Assembly: GCA_964520985.1 (NCBI GenBank)
Contig: CAZFPB010000047.1
Coordinates: 1-6,186, forward strand
Reading direction: 5' to 3'
Origin: CAYSGL01 sp964520985
GTDB taxonomy: Bacteria > Pseudomonadota > Alphaproteobacteria > Micavibrionales > Micavibrionaceae
Length of the DNA stretch: 6,186 bases
Within the stretch, counting starts at the first letter, position 1. Each line of letters opens with the position of its first letter. The notes under the pieces were generated by a model. It did not search any database. It worked only from the letters and a program-made list of their open reading frames with translations, and was not told the origin of the DNA. Below, one piece after another: positions 1-4,455 of the stretch. Made by a program: the position numbers and the translations under genes.

Positions 1-109
1 ACTGCAGCGCGGACTTGGCCAGGTGCTTGAGCGTGCTGAAGTTCTCGCCTTCGACCTTGATGTACTCGTCGAAGCTGAGCCCTGTGATGATCTTTCCAGT
101 ATTTCCCAT
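1..109 (-). CDS. RecE-like PD-(D/E)XK exonuclease, N-terminus only (partial)
   Basis: Only the first 36 residues are in the window; the gene continues past base 1. The start is ATG at 109, preceded by GGAGGAG five bases upstream, and one base separates it from the TGA of the upstream gene. The visible peptide contains SFDEYIKVEGENFSTLKHLA. This resembles the opening of phage nucleases related to the exonuclease VIII C-terminal domain (PF12684-type), which typically begin with a Tyr, an acidic stretch and a (W/F)STLKHM-like helix. Such enzymes degrade one strand of linear dsDNA and act with a RecT-like annealing protein in phage recombination. The catalytic PD-(D/E)XK residues lie outside the window, so this is recognition from a short N-terminal pattern. 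It fits the end of a leftward early operon, where lambda also carries its recombination genes. Confidence 0.6.
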   Translation of the reverse strand, partial: MGNTGKIITGLSFDEYIKVEGENFSTLKHLAKSALQ

Positions 110-110
110 G

Positions 111-260
111 TCACTCCTCCTCCCCCGCCAACCACCCAAACTCAGCCAAATCCGTCGCCAACTCCTCGGGAATCGGCTCACCGGCGATGACGAACCGGAC
201 CGCTTCGACCTGCAGGATTCGGAGGTGGTGGCGGAAGTTCTCGACGTAGGGTTCGGTCAT
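111..260 (-). CDS. Small acidic phage protein, 49 aa, unknown function
   Basis: The product runs from MTEPYVENFRHHL to an acidic GEEE end. I chose ATG at 260 over an upstream in-frame start at 317. It overlaps the stop of the preceding gene as ATGA and has GGGAGG about ten bases upstream. The longer form would add a Cys/Arg-rich stretch that is simply the neighbour's coding sequence in another frame. No domain is recognisable; the sequence looks like a short helical protein rich in Glu and Val. Its codons for the final glutamates (GAGGAGGAG) also supply the ribosome site of the downstream exonuclease-like gene, so the two are probably translationally coupled. Confidence 0.7.
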   Translation of the reverse strand: MTEPYVENFRHHLRILQVEAVRFVIAGEPIPEELATDLAEFGWLAGEEE

Positions 261-595
261 GGCCACTGCGCCTCCCACTTGGCCAACGCATCCCGAGCGG
301 CACCGAACGGATCGCACGGCACACTTTCACCAGGTGACTGCCGCTTGTCCGAAGACGTTAGGATGCAGATGGTGCTGTCGGCGGATGACACCCATGTGAC
401 CTGCCCACGGTGCCTGTCCTGCCAATCAGCGAGCAACCGCGGCGTCGGGTCTTCGGGGACGTAGCGGGCGATACGGCAGTCGGCGCTCTCACAGACGTCA
501 CGACTCAAGATGCCGGGCGCATAGCTGACCAGATTCGGGCGTGGCACCCACTGGCCACCGCGGAGTTTCTCGACGACGAAGAGTTCACGTTGCAT
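257..595 (-). CDS. Hypothetical phage protein, 112 aa
   Basis: The chosen start is ATG at 595 (MQRELFVVEKL), preceded by GGAGG about seven bases upstream and lying 11 bases inside the end of the upstream gene. The open frame extends further to 697, but that extension is Arg/Ser/Trp-rich shadow sequence. The protein has a strand-forming N-terminus, a CESADC pair near residues 55-60, a basic/aromatic centre (LLADWQDRHRGQVTWVS), then TICILTSSDK, and ends in KWEAQWP. The pattern of short beta strands suggests a small globular alpha/beta fold. I do not recognise a family. It is coupled by ATGA to the gene downstream and belongs to the leftward early operon. Confidence 0.75.
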   Translation of the reverse strand: MQRELFVVEKLRGGQWVPRPNLVSYAPGILSRDVCESADCRIARYVPEDPTPRLLADWQDRHRGQVTWVSSADSTICILTSSDKRQSPGESVPCDPFGAARDALAKWEAQWP

Positions 596-995
596 TGTTC
601 GCCTCCACCACGCTGAACCCAGCCTCGCGGAATCGCTTGAACCGACATGACGGATCGAGCAGCAAGCCCCCGTTGCTCGCCGGACACCCAGCCACAATCC
701 ACGCCTGCACCTGGTTCACCGCCGGGTCGCACTCGACGTATTCCGCCAACGCTCCATCACTGCGCCGCACCGTCTGGCCGCACTCACGAGTCCAGCCGAC
801 CGCTTCGATCTGTTCGCGGACCGTCATCGGCTTCAGGTGCGCGGTTGCTCGGTTGAAGTAGTGACGCCAGAGGTCGAAGGCGCGGTCGTGGATGAGGTTG
901 CCGCGACCGGTGATTGCCTCATCGATTTCGGCCCAGAAGATGCTGAACCGGATGCTGATTTGGGCCAGGGCGAGGGCGTTTTCAGCGGGGGTCAT
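585..995 (-). CDS. Hypothetical phage protein, 136 aa
   Basis: The start is ATG at 995, overlapping the upstream stop as ATGA and preceded by AAGGAG at ideal spacing. The N-terminal half is predicted helical (ALALAQISIRFSIFWAEIDE, then IHDRAFDLWRHYFNRATAHL). The C-terminal half has a more mixed composition with several Cys residues (TRECGQ, YVECDP, VAGCPA, DPSCRF), which are not spaced as an obvious zinc finger. It is the longest product of this arm. I do not recognise the family. Its final codons overlap the next gene by 11 bases and carry that gene's GGAGG site. Position in the arm suggests an early, non-structural role, but nothing in the sequence says which. Confidence 0.75.
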   Translation of the reverse strand: MTPAENALALAQISIRFSIFWAEIDEAITGRGNLIHDRAFDLWRHYFNRATAHLKPMTVREQIEAVGWTRECGQTVRRSDGALAEYVECDPAVNQVQAWIVAGCPASNGGLLLDPSCRFKRFREAGFSVVEANNAT

Positions 996-1213
996 GGGGA
1001 CTCCTTGTCCTGTTTGGCCTTCTGCTTCTTCAGTCGCTTGATCAGGTCGTCGAGTTCGCCATGGGCATGTGACTCGATGTGCTCGCAGTCCAAGAACTGG
1101 TGCGCCAGCGTGATCATGGCGTGATAGATGCCGCTGCCGTGGTCGTACTGCTCAGCACGGTCGAGCGCGAAGGCGGCGATCATGTAGGGCGATGCCATTG
1201 GAGCCTTAGCCAT
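992..1213 (-). CDS. Small hypothetical phage protein, 73 aa
   Basis: The start is ATG at 1213 with GGGGGAGG just upstream, overlapping the end of the preceding gene by 8 bases. Its stop overlaps the next start as ATGA. The protein is mostly helical: a Met/Ala-rich N-terminus (MASPYMIAAFALDRAEQ), a His/Cys-containing centre (MITLAHQFLDCEHIESHAHGEL), and a strongly basic tail (LIKRLKKQKAKQDKE). The H-x-C-x-H-x-H cluster could bind a metal, but this is speculation. The Lys-rich tail could contact nucleic acid or be an amphipathic helix. No family is recognised. Confidence 0.75.
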   Translation of the reverse strand: MAKAPMASPYMIAAFALDRAEQYDHGSGIYHAMITLAHQFLDCEHIESHAHGELDDLIKRLKKQKAKQDKESP

Positions 1214-1439
1214 TCGCCTCCCCCTTCCCCTCGTTGACGATGTCCATCACGCGTCGGAGTTTGCCAACGCGTCGAGACCGCCACTCGTCGATCGCGTCCA
1301 AGTCGCGGTGAACTAGGAAGAGATCCATGCTCGACGGCAGTTGCTCCTTGGCCACCAGCTCAGCGCGGCCTTCGATCACGTCGAGGGATGCGGCCAGGGA
1401 GCGAGCTAGGGACGGGTCGGGGAATGCGTGGACGGTCAT
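1206..1439 (-). CDS. Small hypothetical phage protein, 77 aa
   Basis: The chosen start is ATG at 1439 (MTVHAFPDPSLARSL), which overlaps the upstream stop as ATGA and has AAGGGG about nine bases before it. The frame is open back to 1682, but the extra 81 residues are a His/Arg/Pro-rich artefact antisense to neither neighbour's frame and lack coding character. The product is mainly helical, with a charged C-terminal half (HRDLDAIDEWRSRRVGKLRRVMDIVNEGKGE). It resembles a small helical-bundle or DNA-contacting protein only in composition. No family is recognised. Its last 8 bases overlap the next gene and provide that gene's ribosome site. Confidence 0.7.
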   Translation of the reverse strand: MTVHAFPDPSLARSLAASLDVIEGRAELVAKEQLPSSMDLFLVHRDLDAIDEWRSRRVGKLRRVMDIVNEGKGEANG

Positions 1440-1645
1440 GCCGCTATCCCCTTCCCGCGCAGAATCAACAGCGCCGCATCTTCGCGGCTGTCCGTGCTGA
1501 CCATGGTGACGTCGTTGCCGTGCCCGTCGCAGAACGTGACGTAATGAGCGCCCATGAACCGGCGATGGATGACTTGCCGCCATGCGTGCTCTGCCAGCCA
1601 GGCGTCGATGCGGGCGGAGATTTCGGCGCGGTCGGTGGGGGTCAC
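1436..1645 (-). CDS. Small hypothetical phage protein, 69 aa, GTG start
   Basis: The start is GTG at 1645, overlapping the upstream TGA as GTGA, with AGGAGG five to seven bases before it. That spacing settles the start. The peptide begins with a helix (RAEISARIDAWLAEHAWRQVI), continues as a likely beta hairpin (GAHYVTFCDGHGNDVTMVS) and ends in a helix (REDAALLILRGKGIAA). This helix-hairpin-helix pattern of secondary structure suggests a compact folded domain, not disordered sequence. I do not recognise a family. It is translationally coupled on both sides within the leftward arm. Confidence 0.75.
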   Translation of the reverse strand: MTPTDRAEISARIDAWLAEHAWRQVIHRRFMGAHYVTFCDGHGNDVTMVSTDSREDAALLILRGKGIAA

Positions 1646-1959
1646 AGCGACCTCCTGTTGTGCGGGTCGAACGGCGAGTCATGGCGCAGAACGTCGTGTT
1701 TGATGGCCTCGTACGTCTCCGGGGCGCCGTTGCTCAGAGCAACCGCGGCGCGCTCAATGTGTGGGCGCATCCAGGAGAATTCAGCCTCCATCTCAGCGAT
1801 CTGCTCGTCGCGGCAGTCCTGGCAGTAGGTTCCGGACTCGTCGCGGTGCATGTCGTCGCGGTCGACGGCGGAGTGGCACGTGTCGCAGCACTGGAGGTTG
1901 AACGCGCGCAGGGACAGCGCGGGTAGCCTGTAGCCTCGGTAGTAGTTTCGGCTTCTCAC
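1642..1959 (-). CDS. Two-CxxC zinc-ribbon-like phage protein, 105 aa
   Basis: The start is GTG at 1959, overlapping the upstream TGA as GTGA and preceded by GGGGGAG. Residues 25-28 (CDTC) and 46-49 (CQDC), with nearby His29 and His38, form a likely four-Cys zinc site of the treble-clef or ribbon type. The N-terminus is aromatic and basic (RNYYRGYR). The C-terminal half is helical (RDEQIAEMEAEFSWMRPHIERAAVAL in three short segments). Small zinc proteins of this type in phages often bind DNA or host RNA polymerase, but no specific family is recognised here. Metal binding is inferred from spacing alone. Confidence 0.75.
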   Translation of the reverse strand: MRSRNYYRGYRLPALSLRAFNLQCCDTCHSAVDRDDMHRDESGTYCQDCRDEQIAEMEAEFSWMRPHIERAAVALSNGAPETYEAIKHDVLRHDSPFDPHNRRSL

Positions 1960-2219
1960 GCCGCTCCCCCTTCCTGTTCCAGTTTCGCCAAACGAGCCGC
2001 AAACACCCGGTCAGCAATGGTGCGCGCCTGTCGCCACGGGTCAGCGGCTCCCTGGGAACGCAGAATGCGCAGTGCGGCTCGGTAGACACGCTGGCTTTCC
2101 AGCTTTGGCGAGGTCATGCGGACATGTGCTCCATCATCGCGACGGACGATCGATTCGCCGTACTGATTGAGCCACGCCGAAGCGGCAAAGAAGTCCCGGG
2201 GTTTGATCGAAGTGCTCAT
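1956..2219 (-). CDS. Hypothetical phage protein, 87 aa
   Basis: I place the start at ATG 2219 (MSTSIKPRDFF). It overlaps the stop of the 54-aa gene upstream as ATGA and has AGGAAGGG about nine bases before it. An in-frame TTG at 2249 would add ten residues but has no such support. The sequence is helical with a basic character: a central LNQYGESIVRRDDGAHVRM segment followed by RVYRAALRILRSQG and RQARTIADRVFAARLAKLEQEGG. Many Arg residues could favour nucleic-acid contact. No domain is recognised. It ends in a GTGA overlap with the zinc-protein gene downstream. Confidence 0.7.
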   Translation of the reverse strand: MSTSIKPRDFFAASAWLNQYGESIVRRDDGAHVRMTSPKLESQRVYRAALRILRSQGAADPWRQARTIADRVFAARLAKLEQEGGAA

Positions 2220-2380
2220 CTCGTCATCCCTTCCTGCTTCATCAGCCAAACAACCTGTCGCGCCTTGCCGTCCTTCACTCGCTGCTCACGTTCGGCGCGG
2301 GCTTTTTCTTCGTCCGTTCGGGTTTGCTCGGCGCGGTCCAGCTCGAGGAGGAGGGCGTCGGCTTGTTGGAGGAGGGTCAT
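2216..2380 (-). CDS. Very small charged helical protein, 54 aa
   Basis: This short gene fills what would otherwise be the only hole in the operon. The start is ATG at 2380, overlapping the preceding stop as ATGA with GGAGG seven bases upstream. Its TGA overlaps the next start, again as ATGA. The peptide starts MTLLQQADALLLELDRAEQ, continues with an alternating Glu/Arg/Lys helix to about residue 42, and ends VVWLMKQEGMTR. It is probably one long amphipathic helix or short coiled coil. Double coupling and good ribosome signals make it likely to be expressed. Function is unknown. Confidence 0.7.
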   Translation of the reverse strand: MTLLQQADALLLELDRAEQTRTDEEKARAEREQRVKDGKARQVVWLMKQEGMTR

Positions 2381-2703
2381 GCCGCAACCTCCACAGCAGC
2401 CAAGGCCAGCTTCGCGTCGGTCAACTCACGAACAGCACGGTTCAGCTCGGTCTGCGCATTGCCGATGTCGCGGATGCTCGGGCCGAGAAGTGCGCCGTAC
2501 TTCGCGCGCTCCTCTTCCAGCTCGCGCAGGTTGTCGCGGAGGAAGTCGACGCGTGCCGTCAGACGCTGAACCGTCCAGTGCGCCTGCTGCAGGCGAATGG
2601 ACTCAATGTCGGCACGGGTCAGAGCTGGTGAGCCAAAGCCGAACTCGCGAATGGCGGATTCGATGGAGTCGGTTTCGCCTCTGGGGGGAAGGACGCTGCT
2701 CAT
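2377..2703 (-). CDS. Coiled-coil phage protein, 108 aa
   Basis: The chosen start is ATG at 2703 (MSSVLPPRGETDS), with GGAGG six bases upstream and an ATGA overlap with the preceding stop. The frame is open to 2928, but that extension is His/Arg/Pro-rich shadow sequence. After a flexible N-terminus, residues from about 30 onward form a nearly continuous helix with heptad-like hydrophobics and many Glu/Arg residues (LTARVDFLRDNLRELEEERA, later AQTELNRAVRELTDAKLALA). A GALLGPSI stretch probably makes a turn between two helices, suggesting an antiparallel hairpin or oligomer. It has the look of a small adaptor or structural helper, but I do not recognise it. Confidence 0.75.
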   Translation of the reverse strand: MSSVLPPRGETDSIESAIREFGFGSPALTRADIESIRLQQAHWTVQRLTARVDFLRDNLRELEEERAKYGALLGPSIRDIGNAQTELNRAVRELTDAKLALAAVEVAA

Positions 2704-2888
2704 CGGGAACCTCCGACGACGCGACGCGCAACCGTGACCGGCTGGCACTTGCGCAGTCCGGGCAGAGCCACAGAGCGCGTGGTGGTGATTTCCTCGGCGA
2801 CGGCTTCGCCGGTGGTCTCGACCGTGGGCTCGTCGCGGTCGATTTCGACCGTCAGGACGAGGACCGTGAGGGTGATTTGGTTCGCCAT
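2700..2888 (-). CDS. First gene of the leftward operon, 62 aa, unknown
   Basis: The start is ATG at 2888, only about four bases after the transcription start expected from the promoter at 2899-2928, so translation may be leaderless or nearly so; GGGG just upstream is a poor ribosome site. The N-terminus is strand-like and hydrophobic (ITLTVLVLTVEIDRDE). A Thr/Glu-rich middle (ETTGEAVAEEITTTRSVALP) and a basic tail (VARRVVGGSR) follow. The hydrophobic stretch is too short and too beta-branched to call a membrane helix. As the promoter-proximal gene it should be made first and most strongly when the repressor is off. No family is recognised. Confidence 0.7.
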   Translation of the reverse strand: MANQITLTVLVLTVEIDRDEPTVETTGEAVAEEITTTRSVALPGLRKCQPVTVARRVVGGSR

Positions 2889-2898
2889 TCGTGCCCCG

Positions 2899-2928
2899 AT
2901 AATGGGTGACGAACGGATCTAGTGTCAA
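2899..2928 (-). promoter_or_regulatory. Leftward early promoter (PL-like)
   Basis: On the minus strand, a perfect -35 TTGACA (2928-2923) is followed by an 18-base spacer and a -10 CATTAT (2904-2899, four of six matches). Transcription should start near 2892, about four bases before the ATG at 2888. The -35 lies inside the left operator pair, so the repressor should block it. The assignment is from consensus matching only. Confidence 0.65.
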
Positions 2929-2943
2929 CTGTCACTAGTGCCA
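2914..2943. promoter_or_regulatory. Left operator pair (TGNCACTAGTGNCA)
   Basis: Bases 2930-2943 read TGTCACTAGTGCCA, a palindrome apart from the two N positions. Sixteen bases to the left, centred at 2920.5, the 2914-2927 copy keeps a perfect right half (AGTGTCA) but a poor left half. The two together also give an imperfect 20-bp palindrome, CTAGTG-N8-CACTAG, at 2919-2938. They cover the -35 of the leftward promoter. The same paired arrangement recurs at 4404-4433 beside the repressor gene, which supports operator function. Confidence 0.7.
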
Positions 2944-3078
2944 CCGATGTCGATTTCTAAAAAATCAGGTGGGACAAGGTGGGCGTTTCACCGTGGACAA
3001 ATGTCCGGTTGACCGCTGGGTCGCCTTATGTCCGACCGGTGGTTGACGGACCCCGGCTAACCGGGGCAGGCTGCCCAA
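2944..3078. other. Non-coding leader between left operator and ImmA-like gene
   Basis: No gene is seen here. The stretch holds an A/T-rich patch with the short inverted repeat GATTT-N5-AAATC (2952-2966), two AGGTGGG repeats ten bases apart (2967 and 2977), the inverted repeat GGACA-AA-TGTCC (2995-3006), and the hairpins described separately. A promoter for the ImmA-like gene must lie here or in the operator region, but I find no convincing -35/-10 pair; TTGACC (3009-3014) and TTGACG (3043-3048) lack a good -10 at proper spacing. Confidence 0.5.
3051..3076 (+). repeat. Two overlapping hairpins just before the ImmA-like start
   Basis: CCCCGG-CTAA-CCGGGG (3051-3066) is a perfect 6-bp stem with a 4-base loop. 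GGGCAG-G-CTGCCC (3064-3076) is a second inverted repeat that shares bases 3064-3066 with the first. The two cannot both form fully in RNA, and the second contains the only weak ribosome site (CAGG) before ATG 3079. There is no U-run, so a classic intrinsic terminator is unlikely. They may instead be a protein site or control translation. Confidence 0.5.
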
Positions 3079-3675
3079 ATGCCTAAATTAGGGGAGTTCT
3101 TCGAACGGGAAGCTGTGGCTATTTACAGCGCGTTTGGGCTGGATTGTGAGGAGGGGATGCAGGTGATCGGCGTGGCCAAGGCGCTCGGCATGGAGGTCCT
3201 GGAGACCGACAAGCCGATGCCTGGCGAGGTCAGGCTGGGACTGGGGAAACGCATCTGGGTCCGTCGCGGGCTATGTGAGAAGCGGGTGACGTTCGGAATC
3301 GGTCACGAGGTTGCCGCGTGGCTCCTGAGGGAGATGGGCTACCGATGTGCCGACGTGGAAGAGCGCGAGAACCGGCTAGCGGCTTGCTTGCTCCTGCCCA
3401 GACCGGCGATCGCCGCAACACTGCGCGGTCACGCGTGGCATGGAGTGCGCGAGTTTGCTGGGCGCCTGGGCGTCTCAGAGACGTGTGCGGCGCTGAGACT
3501 GGGCGAGGCGACGGGCGACCCAGTGGCGGTTGTTACACGCACTGGGACGCGTCTTCGCGGCGACGCCTGGCCATTCGACGAGTCGCCTGAGCAACTCGCG
3601 CGAGCTCGTCGTGTTCCGGATGGGTTGTTCCGGACACGGATCGAGAAGTCTCGGATCGTACTCTGCGCCGCCTAG
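3079..3675 (+). CDS. ImmA/IrrE-family protein with degenerate HExxH motif
   Basis: The 198-aa product has the layout of the ImmA/IrrE metallopeptidase family (PF06114-like): an N-terminal helical region, then ITFGIGHE-type motif, then the ExxxNRxAAxLLxP motif. Family members typically cleave or inactivate an XRE-type repressor, as ImmA does to ImmR in ICEBs1. Here the first motif reads GHEVAAW (His76, Glu77, Ala80, Trp81), so the second zinc-binding His of HExxH is Ala. The second motif VEERENRLAACLLLPR (residues 93-108) is intact and carries the likely third ligand (Glu94/95). A later helical part (WHGVREFAGRLGVSETCAALRL) resembles the usual HTH-like end. The protein may be catalytically dead and act by binding. 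It is convergent with the repressor gene, and their stop codons overlap in CTAG. The ATG at 3079 has only a weak ribosome site. Confidence 0.8.
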   Translation: MPKLGEFFEREAVAIYSAFGLDCEEGMQVIGVAKALGMEVLETDKPMPGEVRLGLGKRIWVRRGLCEKRVTFGIGHEVAAWLLREMGYRCADVEERENRLAACLLLPRPAIAATLRGHAWHGVREFAGRLGVSETCAALRLGEATGDPVAVVTRTGTRLRGDAWPFDESPEQLARARRVPDGLFRTRIEKSRIVLCAA

Positions 3676-4409
3676 CCGTTGCGCTTCGGCGGCCACTCGC
3701 CTCGCTCGAGAGTCAAGTCGATGTCCTCACGCGCTGCGCTGAGGACGTACTTGTAGGTCAGAGGGCGTTTGTGGTGCCACCGAAGGTCGGACAACACGTG
3801 GCGGACCAAATCTCGCGGGTAGCCGTACTTTTCCGCGTCTTTTAGGTCGTCGTAGACCAGCCGCATCGTCCCAGGATCGATATCCGGGTTCTCTGGCGGC
3901 ACGTCTGAGTCTTCAGGCTCTTCACTATCCGGTTCGCTTACTGGTTCGCCAAGCGCGGCGGCCAACCAATCCTGAGTCGGGACGTCAGCTGGCTCATCGC
4001 ATGACTGTGCGAGTGCTGCCAGAGCAGCAACGGTTTCGCCTGCTGGTTTGCTGCGGCCAACAGCAACCCTGAGGGCGACCAGCGCACGCTCGGGCAGCTT
4101 AGCTGCCTCGGCCGGATCGGGCGGTAGGTCCATGTCGCCCACGCCGCGGACGAGCCAATCGAACCGCACACGGAGCGCCGCAGCTAGGCGCTCTAACATT
4201 CCCAGGTCCACCTTCTTCCTCGCCCCAGTGGAGATCCGACTGACGTAACCGTCAGATGGAAATCCAGCCAGGTCGTTTGCCCTATTGGCGGAAACGCCTA
4301 AAGGGCGGAGCTGCTCCAATCGGAGCCGCACGCGCTTCGCGAGGGTGTCGGGTGCCATTTCCTGAATGGTGCCTTCTGGCTGTCCGTGGTGGAATTGCAT
4401 GACTGGCAC
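3672..4409 (-). CDS. XRE/CI-like phage repressor, 245 aa
   Basis: Residues about 22-89 form an XRE-type helix-turn-helix domain (LAKRVRLRLEQL, then LAGFPSDGYVSRISTG as the turn and recognition helix, then MLERLAAALRVRFDWLVRG), typical of phage repressors that keep lysogeny. A linker follows, including a very acidic Pro/Glu/Asp stretch at about 155-180 and a C-terminal domain (residues 181-245, with VYDDLKDAEKYGYPRDLV and WHHKRPLTYKYV) that I do not recognise. No LexA/S24 Ser-Lys protease domain is present, so RecA-driven self-cleavage is not expected. The start is GTG at 4409 with AAGAGG at good spacing; ATG at 4400 and 4358 are alternatives with poorer sites. The GTG lies inside the operator half-site at 4404-4417, which points to autoregulation. 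It probably binds both operator pairs. Confidence 0.8.
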   Translation of the reverse strand: MPVMQFHHGQPEGTIQEMAPDTLAKRVRLRLEQLRPLGVSANRANDLAGFPSDGYVSRISTGARKKVDLGMLERLAAALRVRFDWLVRGVGDMDLPPDPAEAAKLPERALVALRVAVGRSKPAGETVAALAALAQSCDEPADVPTQDWLAAALGEPVSEPDSEEPEDSDVPPENPDIDPGTMRLVYDDLKDAEKYGYPRDLVRHVLSDLRWHHKRPLTYKYVLSAAREDIDLTLERGEWPPKRNG

Positions 4410-4433
4410 TGGTTCCTCTTGCCACTAGTGTCA
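4404..4433. promoter_or_regulatory. Right operator pair (TGNCACTAGTGNCA)
   Basis: Bases 4420-4433 read TGCCACTAGTGTCA, matching the left operator consensus. Sixteen bases to the left, the 4404-4417 copy keeps a perfect left half (TGGCACT) and a poor right half. The good copy covers the -35 of the rightward promoter; the poor one covers the GTG start of the repressor gene. A weaker third match may lie near 4439-4452 over the -10, but its spacing differs. Confidence 0.7.
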
Positions 4434-4447
4434 GAGTGATGCACTAT
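4419..4447 (+). promoter_or_regulatory. Rightward early promoter (PR-like)
   Basis: A -35 TTGCCA (4419-4424, five of six matches) and a -10 CACTAT (4442-4447, three of six) are separated by 17 bases. Transcription should start near 4454, at or next to the ATG at 4456, implying a leaderless mRNA. The right operator covers the -35. On the opposite strand CATAGT (4448-4443) could be the -10 of the repressor promoter, which would make the two promoters overlap face to face. Confidence 0.55.
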
Positions 4448-4455
4448 GGCCGGGC

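Noticed and set aside
15..464. Plus-strand open frame of 149 codons
   Set aside because: It is antisense to the exonuclease-like N-terminus and two coupled small genes, and has no ribosome site or recognisable motif.
2220..2249. TTG start at 2249 for the 87-aa gene
   Set aside because: ATG at 2219 has both an AGGAAGGG site and the ATGA overlap with the preceding small gene, whereas TTG at 2249 has neither.
2124..2909. Plus-strand open frame of 261 codons
   Set aside because: It is antisense to five coupled minus-strand genes and would run through the leftward promoter; composition is Arg/Ser-rich shadow sequence.
2704..2928. N-terminal extension of the coiled-coil gene up to 2928
   Set aside because: The extension would be His/Arg/Pro-rich, would cover the whole upstream gene and the promoter, and lacks the GGAGG site and ATGA overlap seen at 2703.
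2919..2943. CTAGTG/CACTAG palindromes as a phage attachment site
   Set aside because: No integrase or recombinase gene is in the window, and recurrence of the motif at the second promoter with equal spacing fits operators better.
2940..2990. AGGTGGG repeats as a CRISPR or iteron array
   Set aside because: Only two copies of seven bases occur, with no spacers or further units.
3051..3076. Rho-independent terminator
   Set aside because: The stems are G/C-rich and perfect, but no T-run follows on either strand, and the next gene starts at once.
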